Assembly: GCA_028715585.1 (NCBI GenBank)
Contig: JAQURN010000032.1
Coordinates: forward strand, 1 to 10,905
Reading direction: 5' to 3'
Source of the DNA: Actinomycetota bacterium
GTDB lineage: Bacteria > Actinomycetota > Geothermincolia > Fen-727 > JAQURN01
DNA: 10,905 bases
Both the position numbers and the translations under genes were made by a program. The notes below the pieces were generated by a model. The model worked only from the letters and a program-made list of their open reading frames with translations, was not told the origin of the DNA and searched no databases. Positions within the stretch are counted from its first letter, which is position 1, and every line of letters begins with the position of its first letter. Positions 1-5,492 of this stretch are shown here, one piece after another.

Positions 1-1
1 G

Positions 2-430
2 GGGGCAAGGCTTTTGGTTCAGACTCTTGACGGGCTCGCGAATGGCGAGATAACGCCATTGCCCCAAGATGAGAAAATGGCGACATATGCTCCACCGATT
101 ACCCAAGAGGAGTCCAACATAAATTGGTCAAAGCCCGCGGAGGAAATTGAAAGGCTCATCAGGGCCCTAAATCCCAAGCCAGGCGCATATACCTTTTTTC
201 GAGGAAGGAGGCTAAAAATATACGAGGTCGCGTTGACGGATGTCCCGCCTGAAGGCGAACCCGGAACGATTCTGGATAGCGGAGAGGCCGGTTTGTTTGT
301 CAATTGCGCTGCCGACTGCTTGCGGATTGCGTCTTTACAACTTGAGGGGAAGAGGCGTATGAGCGCTAGAGAGTTTTGCAGAGGGGCAAGAATTATGCCT
401 GGCGAAAGGTTCACGAGTAGCGAAGGTTGA
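2..430 (+). CDS. fmt: Methionyl-tRNA formyltransferase, C-terminal part (5' end outside window)
   Basis: Formylates Met-tRNAfMet with 10-formyl-tetrahydrofolate to make the initiator tRNA; cytosolic. Only the last ~142 residues are visible, and the frame is open to the left edge. What is seen: the end of the Rossmann catalytic domain (LLVQTLDGLANG, then TPLPQDEKMATYAPPI), the linker with INWSKPAEEIERLIRALNP and PGAYTFF, and the OB-fold C-terminal domain ending LQLEGKRRMSAREFCRGAR, close to the usual QPEGKKRMSAxEFLRG ending of Fmt. The catalytic Asn-His-Asp motifs lie upstream and cannot be checked. A TTG at 14 is internal to the domain and is not a start. Next on the same strand is nadE, 45 bases downstream. 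The family assignment is secure; whether the complete gene is intact is unknown. Confidence 0.93.
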   Translation, partial: GARLLVQTLDGLANGEITPLPQDEKMATYAPPITQEESNINWSKPAEEIERLIRALNPKPGAYTFFRGRRLKIYEVALTDVPPEGEPGTILDSGEAGLFVNCAADCLRIASLQLEGKRRMSAREFCRGARIMPGERFTSSEG

Positions 431-475
431 TTTGTCGAATAATCTCAGATGCTTTTTGAGTTTGGATGGTGACCT

Positions 476-1204
476 ATGAAGATAACAGACAAAATAGCTT
501 CTTGGATAAGAAGCGAGGTAGAGAATGCTAGAGCCAGGGGAACCGTGTTTGGGTTGAGTGGGGGGTTGGATTCGAGCGTTGTTGGTGCCCTATGCAAGAA
601 TGCCTGCGGTGAGGAGACACTTGGAGTGATAATGCCTTGCGGGTCGTCGAGCGAGGATGTCGAAGATGCCATGTTGGCGGCTAACGCGTTTTCTATTCCC
701 ACAGTAACCGTCCCACTGGACGAGGTGATTGAGAAGTTGATGGAGGTTTTACCCAAGGTGACGTCGCCTCTCTCGCTTGCGAATCTCAAGCCCAGGCTTA
801 GGATGGTCGTCCTTTACTATTTTGCTAACGAGAGAAATTACCTCGTGGTGGGAACTGGAAACAGAAGCGAGATTTCCGTAGGCTATTTCACAAAGCATGG
901 AGACGGCGCGGCGGATATATTGCCCCTGGCTAAAATTTACAAGAGCGAAGTTTACGGGTTGGCTGAGGAGCTCAGCGTGCCTCGAAAAATCATCGAAAAG
1001 CCGCCGAGCGCTGGATTATGGGAAGCGCAGACTGACGAAGATGAACTTGGGATGACTTACTGGCAACTTGATGGGATTCTCAAATCTATCCATTCCGGCA
1101 AGATGCCCAAAGCTGATGAGAACTTAGTGAAACGCGTACAAGAGATGATAAAGAGAAGCGAGCACAAGAGGTCGCTCCCGCCAATGTTTGATCCATGGGA
1201 GTAA
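476..1204 (+). CDS. nadE: NH3-dependent NAD+ synthetase
   Basis: Makes NAD+ from deamido-NAD+ (nicotinic acid adenine dinucleotide), ATP and ammonia, the last step of NAD biosynthesis; cytosolic, usually a homodimer. The 242-aa protein is an N-type ATP pyrophosphatase: the P-loop SGGLDSS is at residues 28-34, followed by the substrate-site block GTGNRSE...GYFTKHGDGAADILPLAKIYKSEV and the KPPSAGLWEAQTDE segment. The C-terminus SEHKRSLPP resembles short, single-domain NadE proteins. There is no N-terminal nitrilase (glutaminase) domain, so it should use free ammonia rather than glutamine. The ATG at 476 is preceded at a short distance by GGTGA (468-472). It lies between fmt and glnA, 88 bases before glnA. 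Its ammonia demand parallels that of GlnA, but co-regulation is only an inference. Confidence 0.95.
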   Translation: MKITDKIASWIRSEVENARARGTVFGLSGGLDSSVVGALCKNACGEETLGVIMPCGSSSEDVEDAMLAANAFSIPTVTVPLDEVIEKLMEVLPKVTSPLSLANLKPRLRMVVLYYFANERNYLVVGTGNRSEISVGYFTKHGDGAADILPLAKIYKSEVYGLAEELSVPRKIIEKPPSAGLWEAQTDEDELGMTYWQLDGILKSIHSGKMPKADENLVKRVQEMIKRSEHKRSLPPMFDPWE

Positions 1205-1292
1205 GATTTCGACTTTTTTCTCAAGTATTTCAAAGACAAGCCAGGTTTAGAAGTTAAAATCAACGGAGAGTAAGTTTTGATAAGGGGGCAAA

Positions 1293-2630
1293 ATGGATGA
1301 GGTTCGTGACCGCGAGTACGTAATGAGGGAAACACGTGGGCACAGCATCAAGTTTATGAGACTGTGGTTTACGGATATTTTGGGTTTCCTCAAAAGTTTT
1401 GCGATACCAGCGGACGAGCTAGATAAAGCGCTAGATGAGGGGATAGGTTTTGACGGCTCAAGCATTCAGGGTTTTGCCCGTATCGACGAAAGCGACATGA
1501 TTGCTATGCCGGACCCTTCAACCTTTGTAATTCTTCCCTGGCGTTCCAACGGGGAGGGAGGAGTGGCGCGCATGTTCTGCGACGTGCTCGAGCCCGGTGA
1601 TTCTCCGTTTCCAGGTGACCCTAGATATGTGCTGAAGAGGATGCTGGGGAAAGCGAAGGACATGGGTTACAAGTTCTACGTGGGTCCTGAGCTCGAGTAT
1701 TACTATTTCGCGAAACCGGAGCCGCCACCTGAGCCTCTTGATAGAGGAGGGTATTTCGATCTGACTCCTCTTGACCTGGCAAGCGATTTGAGACGTGAGA
1801 CTGTACTTACGCTGCAGGAAGTTGGTATAGATGTGGAATTAAGCCATCATGAAATGGGTCCCAGCCAACAGGAGATAGATTTCTGCTATGCGGAGGCGCT
1901 CGAGATGGCAGACAATGCCATGACTTACAAACTCGCGGTGAAAGAGATTGCCATGAGGCACGGAGTTCACGCTACCTTCATGCCCAAGCCGCTTTACGGG
2001 GAAAACGGAAGTGGCATGCACACATATATGTCGCTATACAGAGATGGAAAGAATGCCTTTTTTGACCCACATGACTCCTATTACCTTTCGGATGAGGCAA
2101 GATTTTTTGTGGGGGGTTTGCTCACCTATATCCCGGAAATAACCCTTGTATTGAACCAGTGGGCTAACTCATACAAGAGGCTCGTTCCTGGCTACGAAGC
2201 TCCTGTTTACATTTCCTGGGGTAGGAAAAGCAAGTCGGACCTAATCAGGGTTCCTATTTATCGTCCTGGCAAAGAGGATGCGACTCGAATCGAACTTCGC
2301 AGCCCAGACCCTGCTTGCAATCCCTACTTGGCTTTTACGGTGATGCTCGCGGCTGGGCTTCGTGGCATTGAGGAAAAAATTAATCCCGGCGAGCCATTGG
2401 AAAGAAACGTTTACGAGATGAGCGAGGCAGAGCGGGAGAGCCTGGGGATAGGAATGCTTCCTGCTGATTTATGGGAAGCGATAAGGGTTGCCGAGAAGAG
2501 TGAACTCTTGAGAGAATGCCTTGGAGGGCACGTGTTCGAGCATTTGATTGCCGACAAGAAAATAGAGTGGGCAAGGTATCGAGAGGTTGTGACAGATTTT
2601 GAACTCTCGAACGATTTTCCTGTTCTTTGA
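1293..2630 (+). CDS. glnA: Glutamine synthetase, type I (GSI-alpha-like)
   Basis: Makes glutamine from glutamate, ammonia and ATP; GSI enzymes are cytosolic dodecamers. The 445-aa length fits GSI-alpha (about 444 aa in Bacillus subtilis) rather than the longer, adenylylated GSI-beta. Visible parts: a beta-grasp N-terminal domain with FDGSSIQGFARIDESD at residues 53-68, metal-site GPELEYYYF, HHEMGPSQQEID, GSGMHTYMSL near 239-248, the flap NSYKRLVPGYEAP at 292-304 with its Glu, and ATRIELRSPDPACNPYLAF. Arg63 in GFARI aligns with Arg62 of the B. subtilis enzyme, linked to glutamine feedback inhibition. The C-terminal ERNVYEMSEAE block also resembles GSI-alpha. The second position of the usual MHxH motif is Tyr245. 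The ATG at 1293 follows AAGGGGG at good spacing. The gene ends three bases before rpe. Confidence 0.97.
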   Translation: MDEVRDREYVMRETRGHSIKFMRLWFTDILGFLKSFAIPADELDKALDEGIGFDGSSIQGFARIDESDMIAMPDPSTFVILPWRSNGEGGVARMFCDVLEPGDSPFPGDPRYVLKRMLGKAKDMGYKFYVGPELEYYYFAKPEPPPEPLDRGGYFDLTPLDLASDLRRETVLTLQEVGIDVELSHHEMGPSQQEIDFCYAEALEMADNAMTYKLAVKEIAMRHGVHATFMPKPLYGENGSGMHTYMSLYRDGKNAFFDPHDSYYLSDEARFFVGGLLTYIPEITLVLNQWANSYKRLVPGYEAPVYISWGRKSKSDLIRVPIYRPGKEDATRIELRSPDPACNPYLAFTVMLAAGLRGIEEKINPGEPLERNVYEMSEAERESLGIGMLPADLWEAIRVAEKSELLRECLGGHVFEHLIADKKIEWARYREVVTDFELSNDFPVL

Positions 2631-2633
2631 CCC

Positions 2634-3338
2634 ATGAGAAGTAACTCCGGAAAGGAAAAAGGAATCAAGCTGGCTCCTTCTATACTCGACGCGGATTTCT
2701 CGAAGTTAGGGGAGGAGTTAAAAGCCATATCGCCATACGCCGATTACATACATCTCGACATCATGGACGGACACTTTGTTCCTAATCTCACCTTTGGACC
2801 TATGATAGTCGAGACGGTAAAAAGGGTGACACAGATACCAATAGATTGTCACCTGATGATTTACCATGTGCCAGAGTGGATTGAGGCTTTTATAGAAGCC
2901 GGTGCCGACCGCCTTTCGTTTCATCTTCATTCCACCAGGAATGAGGAACACATCATAAGGACGATTAGAAACCTTGGAGCCTCCCCCGGCCTTGCTTTGA
3001 GTCCGGAAGTCCCTCCATTTGAATTACGCCGCTTTCTTGAAGTGATTGATTTTGTAATCGTCATGTGTGTGTATCCTGGCTTTGGGGGGCAGCCTCTCAT
3101 ACGAGAGATGCTCCCGAGGATTAATGCTATAAAGAGAGAAGCAAGGGACATGGGAGTTTCGGTGGAGGTGGAGGTGGACGGCGGAATAAAAACTCATAAC
3201 CTTACCGAAGTGCTCGAGGCGGGAGCGGACACGGTTGTGGTTGGCTCCTCGATTTTCTCAAGCGATGACCACGGGAAAGCTGCCGCTCATGTGAGGAGCG
3301 TCATCGATACTTATCACCCCGGCACAGGGGAGATTTGA
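2634..3338 (+). CDS. rpe: Ribulose-phosphate 3-epimerase
   Basis: Interconverts D-ribulose 5-phosphate and D-xylulose 5-phosphate in the pentose phosphate pathway; a cytosolic TIM barrel with one bound metal ion. The 234-aa product has the family blocks in order: APSILDADF near residue 14, HLDIMDGHFVPN (His40, Asp42), CHLM (His73), PGFGGQ, and EVDGGI (Asp182), giving the expected metal ligands and catalytic aspartates. The segment before PGFGGQ reads VMCVY, where bacterial relatives commonly have VMSVN. The N-terminus carries about nine residues more than the usual MxKIAPSIL start. The ATG at 2634 is three bases after the glnA stop and has no clear Shine-Dalgarno site, so translation is probably coupled to glnA. 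No strong terminator follows. Its substrate also feeds the RibB half of RibBA downstream. Confidence 0.96.
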   Translation: MRSNSGKEKGIKLAPSILDADFSKLGEELKAISPYADYIHLDIMDGHFVPNLTFGPMIVETVKRVTQIPIDCHLMIYHVPEWIEAFIEAGADRLSFHLHSTRNEEHIIRTIRNLGASPGLALSPEVPPFELRRFLEVIDFVIVMCVYPGFGGQPLIREMLPRINAIKREARDMGVSVEVEVDGGIKTHNLTEVLEAGADTVVVGSSIFSSDDHGKAAAHVRSVIDTYHPGTGEI

Positions 3339-3390
3339 AGAACAAAGAATGCCTTTCCTTCGGATTTTTGAAGATTTTTGATTTCAAGTT

Positions 3391-3399
3391 TGATATTAT
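3391..3399 (+). promoter_or_regulatory. Candidate extended -10 promoter of the riboflavin operon
   Basis: TGATATTAT contains TATTAT (five of six matches to TATAAT) preceded by the TGn extension. No convincing -35 hexamer lies 16-18 bases upstream; TTGAAG at 3368-3373 would need a 20-base spacer. Initiation would fall near 3406, shortly before the riboswitch P1 stem at about 3418, which is where a riboswitch leader should begin. The surroundings are AT-rich, with copies of GATTTTTG at 3363, 3373 and 3410. Inferred from sequence and position only. Confidence 0.5.
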
Positions 3400-3417
3400 T
3401 TTTACAAAGATTTTTGT

Positions 3418-3530
3418 TTGTCTTCAGGGCAGGGTGAAATTCCCGACCGGCGGTAAAGCCCGCTAGCTCGTGAGAGCAGATTCGGTGAAACTCCGAAGCC
3501 GACGGTGAGAGTCCGGATGGAAGAAGACGG
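3418..3530 (+). promoter_or_regulatory. FMN riboswitch (RFN element) aptamer
   Basis: Binds flavin mononucleotide in the nascent leader RNA and turns the riboflavin operon off. The conserved RFN blocks are all present in order: AGGGTGAAATTCCCGACCGG (3431-3450), CGGTAAAGCCCGC, AGATTCGGTGAAACTCCGAA (3478-3497), GCCGACGGTGAGAGTCCGGA (3498-3517) and TGGAAGAAGA. The P1 stem pairs TCTTC (3421-3425) with GAAGA (3523-3527) and can extend by G3420-C3528 plus two wobble pairs to 3418/3530. The variable arm is very short: GCTC (3466-3469) and GAGC (3474-3477) closed by a GTGA tetraloop. It lies directly upstream of ribD, the classical position. Identification is near certain from the core sequence. Confidence 0.97.
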
Positions 3531-3564
3531 CGAGGATGATATTTCTTTGCGCCGGTTTTCTTCC
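3519..3564 (+). promoter_or_regulatory. Riboswitch antiterminator (competing helix)
   Basis: Bases 3519-3527 (GGAAGAAGA) pair with 3556-3564 (TTTTCTTCC), with one G-T wobble, and 3528-3532 (CGGCG) pair perfectly with 3550-3554 (CGCCG). Only G3555 is bulged, giving about 14 pairs. This helix uses the 3' strand of P1 (3523-3527) and most of the terminator's 5' arm, so it excludes both. The expected logic is that without FMN this helix forms and transcription continues, while with FMN P1 is held closed and the terminator folds. The pairing is read directly from the sequence; the switching is inferred from known RFN platforms. Confidence 0.8.
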
Positions 3565-3574
3565 GGCGTTTTTT
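3550..3574 (+). terminator. Intrinsic terminator of the FMN riboswitch
   Basis: CGCCGG (3550-3555) pairs perfectly with CCGGCG (3563-3568) around a seven-base TTTTCTT loop, and six T residues follow at once (3569-3574). This is the off-state structure of the riboswitch. It sits 28 bases before the ribD start at 3602, so termination here would block the whole rib operon. Confidence 0.92.
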
Positions 3575-3586
3575 GTTATCTGGATT

Positions 3587-3593
3587 GGAGGGA
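3587..3593 (+). promoter_or_regulatory. Shine-Dalgarno site that sets the ribD start
   Basis: GGAGGGA lies eight bases before the ATG at 3602. It places the ribD start after the terminator and argues against the upstream in-frame ATG at 3536, which lies between the aptamer and the terminator. Confidence 0.85.
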
Positions 3594-3601
3594 TTTGGAT
3601 T

Positions 3602-4774
3602 ATGGGCGAGGAGTGCCAGAGGGTGCTTTATCGCCGGGAAAAGGTAAATCCGTCTAATGAAGAGGAGCGCTTTATGCTCCGAGCCATAAGGCTTGCTGAA
3701 GGAGGAAGGGGATTTGTGAGCCCAAATCCGCTGGTTGGGGCAGTGGTTGTTTCGGATGGAGACATTCTCGGTGAAGGTTGCCACCAATACCTGGGGGGGG
3801 ACCATGCTGAAGTAATTGCCCTTCGCAATGCTGGAGGAGGGGCTAGGGGTGCTACCTTGTACGTGACGCTCGAGCCCTGCTCACACCAGGGACGCACTCC
3901 TCCCTGCGTTGACAGGATAATACGCAATGGGATTGGAAAGGTTGTCATGGCAATGGTCGACCCCAATCCCCTGGTGAATGGCTTTGGAAAGCGGAAGCTC
4001 GAGGAAAATGGCGTTGAGACAGTTATTGGTCCTTATGGCGAGCTGGTAAGGCGCCAGAACGAATCCTATGTGAAGTTTATGAGCGAAGGGATGCCTTTTG
4101 TGACTCTCAAGATGGCTTTGAGTATCGATGGGAAGAGCGCAACCAGGACTGGAGATTCGCGATGGATAACCTCAAAGGAATCAAGGCGGGATGCGCATCG
4201 GCTTAGATTGCAAAGCGACGCCATCATGGTCGGCATAGGGACGGTGCTTTCAGACGACCCCAAGCTCACGGCTAGGTTTGGTCATACGGGAAAGCAACCC
4301 TTGAGGGTGATTGTTGATAGCATGGCAAGGACTCCTGTGAAGAGCAAATTGGTTAGCGATAAGAAAGCCCGCACTATCATCGCGACTACCGAAGGAGCTC
4401 CTGATTTCAGAAAAGAAGCCTTGAGAAAAAGTGGCGTAGAGGTAGTAACTGCAGGGGAGGGGCCGAGAGTCGATTTGAGAGTTTTGCTCGATCTTCTTGC
4501 CAAGAGGGGAGTCACAAGCCTCGTGGTGGAGGGAGGAGCGGAGCTTGCTCATTCGATTTGGGCGGAGGGGCTCGCGGACAAGCTCGTGCTTTATATTTCG
4601 CCCAAAGTGATAGGGGGAAGGGAAGCGCCAGGATGTATAGGTGGAATGGGGATTGAAAGGATTGCGGAGAGCGGAAGGGTAAAAATCGAAGAAATTTACC
4701 TTCTTGGAGAAGACTTGAAAATAGTCGCCTATCCAGTGGCGCAGCCGGTAGAGGTTGCGAAGAAGGGAGGATGA
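3602..4774 (+). CDS. ribD: Bifunctional riboflavin biosynthesis deaminase/reductase RibD
   Basis: Deaminates 2,5-diamino-6-ribosylamino-4(3H)-pyrimidinone 5'-phosphate and then reduces the ribosyl side chain with NADPH; cytosolic. From this start the protein has 390 aa. The N-terminal cytidine-deaminase-like domain shows NPLVGAVVV (42-50), the zinc and catalytic pair HAE (His68, Glu70), and PCSHQGRTPPC with zinc ligands Cys93 and Cys102. The reductase domain follows from about residue 160: TLKMALSIDGKSA, DSRWITS, DAIMVGIGTVLSDDP, LRVIVDS, VEGGAEL and PKVIGG. The position before HAE reads GGDH where GGPH or GEPH is common. The frame is open back to an ATG at 3536, but that extension would translate the terminator and is rejected. 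First gene of the FMN-controlled operon; its stop abuts ribE. Confidence 0.95.
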   Translation: MGEECQRVLYRREKVNPSNEEERFMLRAIRLAEGGRGFVSPNPLVGAVVVSDGDILGEGCHQYLGGDHAEVIALRNAGGGARGATLYVTLEPCSHQGRTPPCVDRIIRNGIGKVVMAMVDPNPLVNGFGKRKLEENGVETVIGPYGELVRRQNESYVKFMSEGMPFVTLKMALSIDGKSATRTGDSRWITSKESRRDAHRLRLQSDAIMVGIGTVLSDDPKLTARFGHTGKQPLRVIVDSMARTPVKSKLVSDKKARTIIATTEGAPDFRKEALRKSGVEVVTAGEGPRVDLRVLLDLLAKRGVTSLVVEGGAELAHSIWAEGLADKLVLYISPKVIGGREAPGCIGGMGIERIAESGRVKIEEIYLLGEDLKIVAYPVAQPVEVAKKGG

Positions 4775-4780
4775 GTGTCC

Positions 4781-5422
4781 GTGTTTACGGGAATCGTTGA
4801 AGAAAAAGGAAAAATAGTTTCCTTCGTTTCGCCTGGTTCTATCGAAATTGAAGGAGATCAAGTGCCTGGCGATATTCAGGTCGGGGAGAGCGTATGCGTG
4901 TCGGGGGTTTGCTTGACGGTAACCAAGGTTTCAGGGAAGAGCTTCCGTGCCGATGTCACACCGGAGACGCTGAAGCGCACCACGCTCGGAGAGCTCAAAG
5001 TCGGTTCCCACGTAAACCTGGAGAGGGCGGTGAAACTTGGCGGAAGGATGGGCGGACATATTGTGACAGGGCACGTGGATTGTGTAGGAGGGGTGAGAAG
5101 CGCGAGAAGGCAAGAGGCTTCAGTTTATATCGAGTTTTCGATTCCAAGGGAGTGGAATAAGTATATCGTCTCAAAGGGTTCAGTTGCCGTGGATGGAGTA
5201 AGTCTCACTATAGCCGAGAAAGTGGGGGAAGGTTTTGGGGTTTATGTGATACCCCATACTTACTCCGAGACTTCTCTTGGGCTTGCCTCTCCTAGCACAA
5301 AGGTAAATGTCGAGGTGGATATACTTGCCAAGTATGTGGAGGCGCTCTCGGCTGGCTCTAGCTCGAGGCTGGAGGAGGCACTGAGGCGCGGAGGGTTCGT
5401 GGAGATGGATAGCGATGTTTGA
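4781..5422 (+). CDS. ribE: Riboflavin synthase, alpha subunit
   Basis: Dismutates two molecules of 6,7-dimethyl-8-ribityllumazine to riboflavin plus the pyrimidinedione; a cytosolic trimer. About 213 aa with two tandem lumazine-binding barrels. The first begins FTGIVEEKG and contains SVCVSGVCLTV and the DVTPETLKRTTLG segment; after NLERAV, the second begins GGHIVTGHVD and contains GSVAVDGVSLTI and DILAKYVE. The GTG at 4781 is preferred because family members begin MFTGI and the Shine-Dalgarno GGGAGG (4765-4770) lies ten bases upstream. The alternative GTG at 4775, directly after the ribD stop, would add two residues but leaves only four bases of spacing. It is almost certainly coupled to ribD. 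The C-terminal tail after DILAKYVE is short and of no recognised function. Confidence 0.95.
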   Translation: MFTGIVEEKGKIVSFVSPGSIEIEGDQVPGDIQVGESVCVSGVCLTVTKVSGKSFRADVTPETLKRTTLGELKVGSHVNLERAVKLGGRMGGHIVTGHVDCVGGVRSARRQEASVYIEFSIPREWNKYIVSKGSVAVDGVSLTIAEKVGEGFGVYVIPHTYSETSLGLASPSTKVNVEVDILAKYVEALSAGSSSRLEEALRRGGFVEMDSDV

Positions 5423-5430
5423 ATTTCGCC

Positions 5431-5447
5431 GCTCCCCTATGGAGAGC
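5431..5447 (+). other. Small hairpin in the ribE-ribBA spacer
   Basis: GCTCCCC (5431-5437) can pair with GGAGAGC (5441-5447) around a TAT loop with one C-A mismatch; a shorter perfect CTCC/GGAG version is also possible. No T-tract follows, so it is not a standard terminator. It may affect message stability or mean nothing. The 70-base spacer holds no other visible feature before the ribBA Shine-Dalgarno site. Confidence 0.3.
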
Positions 5448-5482
5448 ATGTAAGTCGAGAGATTCGCGAGGAAAGAGTATTT

Positions 5483-5488
5483 GGAGGT
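5483..5488 (+). promoter_or_regulatory. Shine-Dalgarno site that sets the ribBA start
   Basis: GGAGGT ends four bases before the ATG at 5493. The in-frame TTG at 5481 overlaps this ribosome-binding site and cannot reasonably be the start, which removes four residues from the longest open frame. Confidence 0.85.
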
Positions 5489-5492
5489 AAAC

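Noticed and set aside
14..16. TTG as a start codon for a separate 138-aa gene at the left edge
   Set aside because: The frame continues to the edge with residues that match the middle of Fmt, so this is a gene cut by the window.
1175..1219. Possible terminator after nadE: CTCCC (1175-1179) with GGGAG (1197-1201), then a T-run at 1214-1219
   Set aside because: The five-pair stem has a 17-base loop and the T-run starts 12 bases after the stem, so it does not fit an intrinsic terminator.
1233..1260. Possible glnA promoter AAGACA - 16 bases - TAAAAT
   Set aside because: The -35 matches only four of six positions and there is no TGn extension; such matches arise easily in AT-rich spacers.
3358..3373. 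Weak CTTC/GAAG hairpin followed by ATTTTTG after rpe, as a possible rpe terminator
   Set aside because: The stem has only four pairs with an eight-base loop and too little GC; read-through into the riboswitch leader cannot be excluded.
3314..3805. Minus-strand open frame of 163 codons across the rib leader
   Set aside because: It runs antisense through the rpe end, riboswitch and ribD start, has no recognisable domain, and is explained by the + strand features.
4250..4861. Minus-strand open frame of 203 codons within ribD and ribE
   Set aside because: It is antisense to two confidently identified enzymes and its translation shows no known motif.
5481..5492. TTG start for ribBA four codons upstream
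   Set aside because: It overlaps the GGAGGT ribosome-binding site of the ATG at 5493, and homologues start close to that ATG.
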